NCBI GenBank assembly: GCA_900552975.1
Contig: UWSL01000074.1
Location: 1-7,553 of the forward strand
Length of the DNA stretch: 7,553 nucleotides
Source of the DNA: an uncultured Mycoplasmatota bacterium
Lineage (GTDB): Bacteria > Bacillota_I > Bacilli_A > RF39 > UBA660
Direction: 5' to 3'
Of this stretch, positions 1 through 4,936 are shown in pieces. Each line of letters begins with the position of its first letter. The stretch's first letter is position 1. The position numbers and the translations under genes were made by a program. The notes under the pieces are model-generated. The model saw nothing but the letters and a program-made list of their open reading frames with translations, had not been told where the DNA came from and did no database searches.

Positions 1-970
1 CTGAATTCTGTAGAATTGGTCTAATTCGTTCTTTTTTAGCTGGTTGATTTTTTGAAACATTTTTTTCTTTTACTTCTTTTATTTTTTTTTCTTCCTTTAT
101 TAAAGACTGTTTATTAATAAAAGATATGTCTTGTTTAATACATTTTTCTTCATTAGGTTGCTCTTTAGGTTGCTCTGCTTCAATTGTTGTATTATTTACT
201 TCACCAACAGTTATAATGTTTTCTGAATATGGTTCAAGGAAACCATTATTTTCAAATTCACTTCTAAAGTATTTATCGCCTTTACTTTCAATCTTTTTTA
301 ATTCATTACGTAAACGTTCTTTTCTTTCTTTTTCACGTCTTTTTTTAACGTAATCGGGTTCTTCAATTATACCAGCTACTTCATCGACTTTTCGACGTAA
401 GCCATACAATTCAATTAATTTATAAATATCTTTTAGAATATAAATTCCGATAGGTATTAATAATAAAAATAACCACCCTTTTTTGTTAGCTAAAAGGAAT
501 TGTAATTTACCAAGTGACGGAATAATAATTATTTCTTTTCCAATAACATTATCAAAGGTAACGTAAGTAGCATCTGGAGCACTATTATTATCACCTTGAG
601 TTCGATAAGCATATTGTCCTTCACTACTTCCTTCGACCTCAATAACACGATGCGTTATTGTCATTCCTTCAGAAGTAGGATTAGTAGAAACATAAGTGAT
701 TATGTCACCAACACTAATTTCATTTGGTGATTTTACTTTTTTATTTACAACAACATCATAGACCTTAATAACAGGATCCATACTAGGACTAACAATTGTA
801 TATAATGAAATACTCGGCTTATAATTTTCATCATTAGAATGAATTTGAGCTGATATTATGTAATAAAGAAGGAAAAATGCTATCAAACATACAAAAACTA
901 CTAATATATTTATTAGTATTTTTATAATTTTATCTACTATGTTTTTTAAATCTAGTGAAGTCTGACCCAT
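1..970 (-). CDS. sipW: SipW-type (ER-type) signal peptidase I with long charged C-terminal tail, 3' end beyond the window
   Basis: Reading from ATG at 970 the frame stays open to the window edge (323 residues, no stop reached). A membrane helix spans about residues 18-40. The catalytic serine is Ser63 in SPSMDP, followed by SVGDIITY (86-93), His107 in THRV, and D127/D133 in QGDNNSAPD. A Ser/His rather than Ser/Lys pair is the hallmark of the ER/SipW class, which removes signal peptides from TasA-like proteins outside the membrane. A second helix lies at about 165-183. SipW proteins normally end near there, but here a Lys/Glu/Arg-rich, probably coiled-coil and disordered, cytoplasmic tail of at least 140 residues follows. 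The start is supported by AGGAAGG about 8-10 bases upstream. It is third in an operon behind two exported proteins that are its likely substrates. The class is confident; the role of the tail is unknown. Confidence 0.93.
   Translation of the reverse strand, partial: MGQTSLDLKNIVDKIIKILINILVVFVCLIAFFLLYYIISAQIHSNDENYKPSISLYTIVSPSMDPVIKVYDVVVNKKVKSPNEISVGDIITYVSTNPTSEGMTITHRVIEVEGSSEGQYAYRTQGDNNSAPDATYVTFDNVIGKEIIIIPSLGKLQFLLANKKGWLFLLLIPIGIYILKDIYKLIELYGLRRKVDEVAGIIEEPDYVKKRREKERKERLRNELKKIESKGDKYFRSEFENNGFLEPYSENIITVGEVNNTTIEAEQPKEQPNEEKCIKQDISFINKQSLIKEEKKIKEVKEKNVSKNQPAKKERIRPILQNS
153..176. repeat. Perfect 12-bp tandem duplication inside the signal peptidase tail
   Basis: TTAGGTTGCTCT occurs twice back to back (153-164 and 165-176). 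On the minus strand it encodes EQPK followed by EQPN in the cytoplasmic tail of the signal peptidase. The unit is a multiple of three, so changes in copy number would keep the frame. Two copies are directly visible; variation in copy number is only inference. Confidence 0.8.
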
Positions 971-996
971 TTTGTAGCCCTTCCTATTCTAATAAT

Positions 997-1025
997 ATTA
1001 TAATTTATAATTTATTAAATTACAA
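997..1025 (-). promoter_or_regulatory. Probable internal promoter for the signal peptidase gene
   Basis: On the minus strand TTGTAA (1025-1020) is followed after exactly 17 bases by a perfect TATAAT (1002-997). The expected start of transcription is near 990, giving a leader of about 20 bases with the AGGAAGG ribosome site in it. It lies in the 58-base gap between the second operon gene and the peptidase. The gap is very AT-rich, so a chance match is possible. Confidence 0.55.
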
Positions 1026-1028
1026 TAA

Positions 1029-1649
1029 TCATTCTAATAAAGAACTTTTAGTATTGTTTTGAATAACATTTATTTTACTATGATAAAAATTAGATGTAGT
1101 GCCTTCTTCTATATTACCAGTATAGTTAGCTTTTATTATGTAAGTAATAGTTTCTTTTGGTGCTATTTTTGCATCAGTTATTAAAGTTGCATCAGATAAT
1201 GGTAATGATTTAGGTGAAGATGTTTCATTATTTTTAGTAATTGTATATAAAAGATTTGTAGTATTAGCTAAAGAAGAACTGATATTAGTTATTACAATAT
1301 CAAAATTGACATTAACATTACCTTCATTTGTTATTTTTATTGTCATTGGATTTACTAAATCATAATTAGTTGTAATGTTGTCAATATTAAAGTTAGAATT
1401 ATTATTGTACGATATACTTAAAGTTTGATAGAAAGTTTCTGTTTTATATTCTTTGGCAGTTATAATACTTTTAGTATTTTTATAAGAACGATACGAAAAG
1501 AAAACACAAAAAAGACTAGCTAAAAAGGTTAATAAAAAGATAGAAAAAAAAGTGATTGTTCTCTTCTTTTGTTCTTTTTTTTCAGCTTTTATTAAAATAT
1601 CATATTGCTTTGATAACTCATCTTTAAAATTACCATTTTTGTTTTTCAT
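1029..1649 (-). CDS. Membrane-anchored beta-rich exported protein, possible SipW substrate or fibre anchor
   Basis: This 206-residue protein has a charged cytoplasmic N-terminus (1-30, rich in Lys/Glu), one hydrophobic helix (about 31-52) and an extracytoplasmic domain rich in Asn, Thr, Ser and alternating hydrophobic residues, typical of a beta-sandwich. The stretch TIKITNEGNVNVNFDIVITN (103-122) and a later TITYIIKANYTG strand resemble the Ig-like layout of TasA/CalY proteins. No clean Ala-X-Ala cleavage site follows the helix, so it may stay anchored. Its ATG lies 14 bases after the preceding gene's stop with AAGGAAGTGA as ribosome site, so the two are surely co-transcribed. By position it could play the accessory role that TapA plays in Bacillus, but no sequence similarity to TapA is claimed. 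The stop is TGA, two codons before a TAA. I do not recognise the family. Confidence 0.8.
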   Translation of the reverse strand: MKNKNGNFKDELSKQYDILIKAEKKEQKKRTITFFSIFLLTFLASLFCVFFSYRSYKNTKSIITAKEYKTETFYQTLSISYNNNSNFNIDNITTNYDLVNPMTIKITNEGNVNVNFDIVITNISSSLANTTNLLYTITKNNETSSPKSLPLSDATLITDAKIAPKETITYIIKANYTGNIEEGTTSNFYHSKINVIQNNTKSSLLE

Positions 1650-1663
1650 GTTGTCACTTCCTT

Positions 1664-2221
1664 TTATTCTTTAACAATTACCTTATAAGTCCCCCCAAAA
1701 GATTTATATAAATTATATGACTGATCATTTTCATTTTTCATGAAAGTTATTGATAAAGTACACGTATTAGTAGCATTGGTTTTTAGTTCAGCATCTTTTA
1801 AAATAAAAGCGGAACTAGTCGTTGGCATTTGTTGATTTGAAACATTTTTGCCATCTGTACAAGTAACAGAATAAACAAGTTCTTCAGGATGTGCTTCAAT
1901 AGCTCCATTAGTGGCAATATGCCAATTACTATTAACATTTTCCCATTCTATTTCATACTTTATTGTATTTGAATTATTATTAGTTATTTCAAAAGTATAA
2001 TTACGAGTATCCCCAGGATTTAAGTCAGATAAATTTACATTATTAGAACCATTGTATACTACAGAAGTACTCTTATAAATATTATTAGATGCGACAACGG
2101 AATCACCATTTATTTTGGTATGAATTTTTTCACTATAAAAGACAAAGGCACAGGAAGTTGCAGCAAAAACAAAAGTTAACACTGAAAAAAAACTAATTAC
2201 TAGCATCCACTTTTTCTCCAT
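1664..2221 (-). CDS. TasA/CalY-like exported protein, likely SipW substrate
   Basis: This 185-residue secreted protein starts MEKK, has a hydrophobic signal (about 5-29), then a mature beta-rich domain. LSDLNPGDTRNYTFEITNNN (64-83) closely matches the LSNLKPGD...F...N.G pattern of TasA/camelysin-family proteins, whose monomers assemble into extracellular fibres. A plausible cleavage point is after SCA (23-25), before FVFYS, equivalent to the TasA cut before AFND. Two cysteines in the mature part (121 and 154) could form a disulfide. ATG at 2221 is chosen over the in-frame GTG at 2230, which has its Shine-Dalgarno touching it, whereas AAAGGGTGAT sits correctly for the ATG. It is first in the operon and directly behind a good promoter. 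An alternative is a lipoprotein modified at Cys24 (ATSC), but the lipobox is poor. The family resemblance is by motif only. Confidence 0.85.
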   Translation of the reverse strand: MEKKWMLVISFFSVLTFVFAATSCAFVFYSEKIHTKINGDSVVASNNIYKSTSVVYNGSNNVNLSDLNPGDTRNYTFEITNNNSNTIKYEIEWENVNSNWHIATNGAIEAHPEELVYSVTCTDGKNVSNQQMPTTSSAFILKDAELKTNATNTCTLSITFMKNENDQSYNLYKSFGGTYKVIVKE

Positions 2222-2245
2222 CCTAATCACCCTTTTATTATAAAT

Positions 2246-2274
2246 AATATATCAAATTAGGACTTTATTATCAA
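2246..2274 (-). promoter_or_regulatory. Promoter of the exported-protein/signal peptidase operon
   Basis: On the minus strand TTGATA (2274-2269), a 17-base spacer and TATATT (2251-2246) form a near-consensus vegetative promoter, strengthened by an extended -10 TG one base before the hexamer (2254-2253). Transcription should start near 2239, giving a leader of under 20 bases before the ATG at 2221. Confidence 0.75.
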
Positions 2275-2318
2275 GGTTATTATAATTATTTTTAATTTTA
2301 TTAATTAATCATAATCTG

Positions 2319-2327
2319 TGATATAAT
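2319..2327 (+). promoter_or_regulatory. Extended -10 promoter of the glycosyltransferase gene
   Basis: TG-A-TATAAT is a perfect extended -10 element (TATAAT at 2322-2327). The -35 position (2299-2304, TATTAA) is a poor match, as is usual when an extended -10 is present. The predicted start of transcription (about 2334) coincides with the start of the ribosome site GAGGTG (2334-2339), so the leader would be only about 11 bases. Confidence 0.7.
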
Positions 2328-2344
2328 GCTCTTGAGGTGTTAAA

Positions 2345-3289
2345 ATGAAATTAAGTGTTATTGTTCCTTGTTATAATGAAGAAGGAAATGTAACTGATCT
2401 TTATGAAAAAATAAACAATACTTTAAGCGATATCAAGTATGAAATTATTTTTGTCGATGATGGTTCAAAAGATAAAACTTTAGATAAATTAAAAGAATTA
2501 CATAAAAAAGATGTTTTACATGTAAAAATAATTTCTTTTTCAAGAAATTATAAAAAGGAAGCAGCAATGTATGCTGGTTTAGTTAATGCAACTGGTAAAT
2601 ATACATGCATTGTTGATGGAGATTTACAACATAATCCAAAGTATCTACTTGATATGTTAAATTTTTTAGAAGAAAATGAAGATTATGATGAAGTAGCAAT
2701 GGTTATGCATGAACGAAAAGATGAAGATGGATTCATGAAATTCTGTAAAAATAAATTTTATAAAACAATTGATAAACTAAGTGATGTTCATTTTGAAAAT
2801 GGAGCTTCTGATTTTAGAATGTTTAATGAAAAAGTTAAAAATGCGGTTATATCATTGACAGAAAAAAATCGTTTTTCAAAAGGTATTTTTTCATGGGTTG
2901 GCTTCAATATAAAATACTTGGAATATGACGTTGACCCCAGAAAAAGTGGAAAGTCTAACTTTAATTTTAAAAATAGTTTAAGTTATGCAATCGATGGGAT
3001 TTTAGCATTTTCAACTAAACCTATGCAAATTGCTTTTAAATTAGGAATTCTATTTACGATGTCCTTCTTGATCTATTTGATTGTATTATTAGTTCAATTA
3101 CTTGGTTTTGGAATAGAATGGAATCCAATTTATGTTGTTATTCTACTAATTTTACTAATTGCGGGATTACAATTCATAGTTTTAGGTATTATAAGTGAAT
3201 ATTTAGCTAAAGCTTATTTAGAAATTAAAAATCGTCCAATTTACATTGCTAAAGAAAAAATAGGTTTTGATAAAAAAAGCATTTTATAA
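2345..3289 (+). CDS. Family 2 glycosyltransferase, GtrB/DPM1-like polyprenyl-phosphate sugar transferase
   Basis: The 314-residue protein opens with the GT-A fold signature KLSVIVPCYNEEGNV, then FVDDGSKDKT (36-45), the metal/nucleotide-binding DGD of VDGDLQHNP (90-98), the NGASDFRMF acceptor-loop motif (152-160) and RKSGKSNF (199-206). Two membrane helices follow (about 228-253 and 262-285), then the typical YLAKAYLEIKNRPIYI tail. This is the standard length and layout of the GtrB/YkcC/CsbB group, which transfers a sugar from a nucleotide donor to undecaprenyl phosphate at the inner face of the membrane. The lipid-linked sugar is then used to decorate surface glycans or proteins. Which sugar is used cannot be read from the sequence. 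The gene is monocistronic, with GAGGTG as ribosome site and a terminator 7 bases past its stop. No flippase or final transferase is adjacent. Confidence 0.93.
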   Translation: MKLSVIVPCYNEEGNVTDLYEKINNTLSDIKYEIIFVDDGSKDKTLDKLKELHKKDVLHVKIISFSRNYKKEAAMYAGLVNATGKYTCIVDGDLQHNPKYLLDMLNFLEENEDYDEVAMVMHERKDEDGFMKFCKNKFYKTIDKLSDVHFENGASDFRMFNEKVKNAVISLTEKNRFSKGIFSWVGFNIKYLEYDVDPRKSGKSNFNFKNSLSYAIDGILAFSTKPMQIAFKLGILFTMSFLIYLIVLLVQLLGFGIEWNPIYVVILLILLIAGLQFIVLGIISEYLAKAYLEIKNRPIYIAKEKIGFDKKSIL

Positions 3290-3295
3290 CAATTT

Positions 3296-3320
3296 AAAAA
3301 GACTATTTAGTCTTTTTTTT
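3296..3320. terminator. Bidirectional intrinsic terminator between convergent genes
   Basis: AAAAAGACT, loop ATTT, then AGTCTTTTT form a perfect 9-bp stem followed by a run of T on the plus strand, and T residues also follow it on the minus strand. It ends the glycosyltransferase transcript. The TAG stop (3305-3303) of the opposing membrane-protein gene lies inside the hairpin, so it probably terminates both. Confidence 0.85.
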
Positions 3321-3659
3321 GTTGATATCTACAGAATTATCAGCAATCTCTTCAACATATTCAAATAATTCTGAACTACTTTTCATAATATTTTTACTTT
3401 TTAAACTATTATAAATTGCTTGGCCACCTATTAAGGTAGTGAAACCTGTAGCTAAACAATAAGAAAAATTTAAATCAGTAAAAATTAAACTAATGGTTAT
3501 GCCTAAAAATAATTTAATGACCATACTAGCTATTGTAATTGTCTTTTTATAATAAAATAAGCCACTTTCTTTGAGTAACTGAATAGCGACCGTTGAAACT
3601 AAACCACATAAAGTCCCTAACCAAATTATGTCCATAAATAAATCGATTTTAAAGTTCAT
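3303..3659 (-). CDS. Small three-helix membrane protein, unrecognised (holin-like layout)
   Basis: The 118-residue protein has three hydrophobic segments (about 10-28, 41-60 and 64-84) and a hydrophilic C-terminal tail (about 85-118) that is first acidic and ends in KKKTK. The third segment ends in TLIGGQAIYNSLK, with Gly-Gly near the membrane edge. The size and layout recall phage holins and holin-like small membrane proteins, but there is no endolysin or phage gene nearby, so this is not assigned. The start is well supported by AGGTGAT with a short spacer to the ATG. It is downstream of the DUF3006 gene but separated from it by a strong hairpin terminator and a 16-bp palindrome, so it probably has its own control. 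The stop codon is embedded in the shared terminator hairpin. Confidence 0.75.
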   Translation of the reverse strand: MNFKIDLFMDIIWLGTLCGLVSTVAIQLLKESGLFYYKKTITIASMVIKLFLGITISLIFTDLNFSYCLATGFTTLIGGQAIYNSLKSKNIMKSSSELFEYVEEIADNSVDINKKKTK

Positions 3660-3677
3660 AATATCACCTATAAAATA

Positions 3678-3693
3678 TTATGTTTAAACATAA
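3678..3693. repeat. Perfect 16-bp palindrome, possible operator
   Basis: TTATGTTTAAACATAA reads identically on both strands. It sits just upstream of the three-helix membrane protein gene. On the minus strand its right half overlaps a possible -10 (CATAAT, 3682-3677), whose start would lie about 11 bases before the ATG. A dimeric repressor site is plausible. A symmetric extension of the neighbouring terminator is the main alternative. Confidence 0.5.
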
Positions 3694-3716
3694 AAAAAAG
3701 AAGTTATTTCTTCTTT
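3692..3716 (-). terminator. Intrinsic terminator of the hydrolase/DUF3006 operon
   Basis: On the minus strand AAAGAAG (3716-3710), loop AAATAA, then CTTCTTT run into eight consecutive T (3699-3692). The loop contains the TAA stop of the DUF3006 gene, so the stem is partly coding. The stem is A/G-rich and only 7 bp, so some read-through into the next gene is possible. Confidence 0.75.
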
Positions 3717-3922
3717 AATTTATTAAACTTTTCGAAAATAAGATCTCTTCTTGCCTTCTCTGTTGATAAATCTCTAACATAAACCCCATTATCTTCGACT
3801 AAAATACTACCCTCACAGATATTAGATGGTAATTTTTTAACATCTATCTCAATAATTTCTTTTGTTTCAAGATTTTCTAAAATAACTAAATTATTTTCAA
3901 ATCGATCTATTGCATATTTCAT
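3704..3922 (-). CDS. DUF3006 family small protein
   Basis: The 72-residue cytoplasmic protein begins MKYAIDRFENNLVILENLE and continues with a conserved run of short beta strands, an LP..I.EGSILV turn (36-46 region) and a basic C-terminal helix. This is the usual form of DUF3006, a family of unknown biochemical role that is commonly found beside ComEC-like metallo-beta-lactamase proteins, as here. I chose ATG at 3922 because family members begin MKYAIDRFE-like; the ATG at 3937 would add five residues and overlap the upstream gene by 8 bases. GGGTAGTGA is a weak ribosome site for the chosen start, suggesting translational coupling to the hydrolase, whose stop lies 7 bases upstream. It has no signal peptide or membrane helix. 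Confidence 0.85.
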   Translation of the reverse strand: MKYAIDRFENNLVILENLETKEIIEIDVKKLPSNICEGSILVEDNGVYVRDLSTEKARRDLIFEKFNKLKKK

Positions 3923-3929
3923 AAATTCA

Positions 3930-4823
3930 CTACCCATTCGTATCCGTTGTAAAATTTGTTATTTTTAATTTTGTCCCATCACTTGTAACTAGGATTGTCC
4001 CCAATTCACTAGTCTTATAAATCGGAATACCATGATCATTTAATCGTTTAATAGTTGAAGGAGCTGGATGATTATAATTATTATTAGCTCCAACAGATAT
4101 TATGGCATAGCTTGGAGAAACTTTTGTTAAGAATTCTTCGCTTGTACTATAACTTGAGCCATGATGTCCTATTTTCAAAACATCAGCTTTAATATCTTGA
4201 TTTAACATTTTTTTCTCAGAAACAGAAGTCGCATCACCTGTTAATAAAAAACTATTTTGACCATAAACTAATTTTAAAACAATAGAAGAATTATTTAAAT
4301 CTTTAGTATTAGAATCTGTATATATAACAGTAAACTTAGCGTTGCCAGAATTAAAAGTATCACTTATTTTAGGAATAGTTATTTCCTTATTTTTATTAGA
4401 AATAGCATCTAAGACATCTTCAAAAGTTTTAGTTGTAGTATAAGCATCAGGGAGCATAATTTCGTCGACGTCAAAATTATTAATAATGTCGTCTAAACCA
4501 CCAATGTGATCTTCATGAGGATGAGTACCTATAATGTAGTCAAAATGAGTTATGTTTAATGACTTTAGATAATTTACTAGCTTTGGTCCATCTTCATTAT
4601 TACCGGCATCAATAAGAACATTATGATTATCATTAGTGATTAATATACTATCAGCTTGACCAACATCAAGAAAATAAACATTTAAGTTATCCTTAAGACT
4701 GGTGTGATCATTTTGTAATGAGTTAGCTGGTTGATTATAATTACTATATAAATAAACAATTAAGGAAAAAATAGCAATAACTATATATAATTTATTGAAC
4801 TTTGTTTTTTTACGTTTAGACAT
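3930..4823 (-). CDS. Membrane-anchored ComEC-type metallo-beta-lactamase-fold hydrolase
   Basis: The 297-residue protein has a basic N-terminus (SKRKKTKFNK), one helix (about 11-28) that acts as an uncleaved anchor or signal, then an MBL domain from about residue 47. It shows FLDVGQADSILI (51-62), IDAGN (71-75), the metal-binding THPHEDHIGG with H101, H103, D105 and H106, the LLTGDA aspartate D197, GHHGS with H220/H221 (219-223), and NHPAP with H252. This is the ComEC/Rec2 C-terminal domain type. In ComEC that domain is thought to act as a nuclease on incoming DNA; stand-alone members are usually called competence-like hydrolases and their substrate is unproven. Positive-inside topology puts the active site outside the cell. 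All metal ligands are present. GGAGTGA precedes the ATG, and a DUF3006 gene is coupled downstream. Confidence 0.93.
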   Translation of the reverse strand: MSKRKKTKFNKLYIVIAIFSLIVYLYSNYNQPANSLQNDHTSLKDNLNVYFLDVGQADSILITNDNHNVLIDAGNNEDGPKLVNYLKSLNITHFDYIIGTHPHEDHIGGLDDIINNFDVDEIMLPDAYTTTKTFEDVLDAISNKNKEITIPKISDTFNSGNAKFTVIYTDSNTKDLNNSSIVLKLVYGQNSFLLTGDATSVSEKKMLNQDIKADVLKIGHHGSSYSTSEEFLTKVSPSYAIISVGANNNYNHPAPSTIKRLNDHGIPIYKTSELGTILVTSDGTKLKITNFTTDTNG

Positions 4824-4848
4824 AGTATCACTCCATTTTGTTTAGTTA

Positions 4849-4857
4849 ATTATAACA
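4849..4857 (-). promoter_or_regulatory. Extended -10 promoter of the hydrolase operon
   Basis: On the minus strand TG-T-TATAAT (TATAAT at 4854-4849) is a full extended -10. No good -35 lies at 16-18 bases. The expected start is near 4842, giving a leader of about 19 bases that carries the GGAGTGA ribosome site. Confidence 0.65.
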
Positions 4858-4908
4858 TGATTGTTGGCTTTTTGGTTAACAAGTCATTTAGTTGTCACTT
4901 TTAAAGAA

Positions 4909-4914
4909 TATAAT
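4909..4914 (+). promoter_or_regulatory. Possible -10 box of the ABC exporter operon
   Basis: A perfect TATAAT stands 22 bases before the ABC ATG. There is no extended -10 TG, and the bases at the -35 position (about 4886-4891, ATTTAG) are poor. A TTGTCA at 4892-4897 is only 11 bases away, too close to act as -35. The promoter is therefore weak or needs an activator. Confidence 0.45.
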
Positions 4915-4936
4915 GAAAAAAGAAAGGAAGAAATTT

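Noticed and set aside
126..353. Plus-strand open frame of 75 codons
   Set aside because: It lies antisense to the signal peptidase tail, has no ribosome site, and its Ser/Phe/Leu-rich product is what the complement of a Lys/Glu-rich coding region gives.
991..1020. AT-rich inverted repeat between the second exported protein and the peptidase as a terminator
   Set aside because: The symmetry is imperfect and made only of A and T, with no stable stem; it is better explained as promoter sequence.
2141..2161. Lipoprotein signal (Cys24) in the TasA-like protein
   Set aside because: The residues ATSC make a poor lipobox and a strongly hydrophobic AFVFY stretch follows the Cys, so a SipW-type cleavage site is more likely.
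3303..4823. Prophage remnant suggested by the holin-like protein
   Set aside because: No endolysin, structural, integrase or attachment sequence is visible, and the hydrolase/DUF3006 pair is a normal chromosomal combination.
4892..4914. TTGTCA as a -35 for the ABC promoter
   Set aside because: Only 11 bases separate it from TATAAT, too short for a normal sigma-A promoter.
4892..4936. TTG start adding 15 residues to the ABC ATPase
   Set aside because: No ribosome site precedes it, the extension contains the likely -10 box, and the ATG at 4937 has a good site and fits the family's usual N-terminus.
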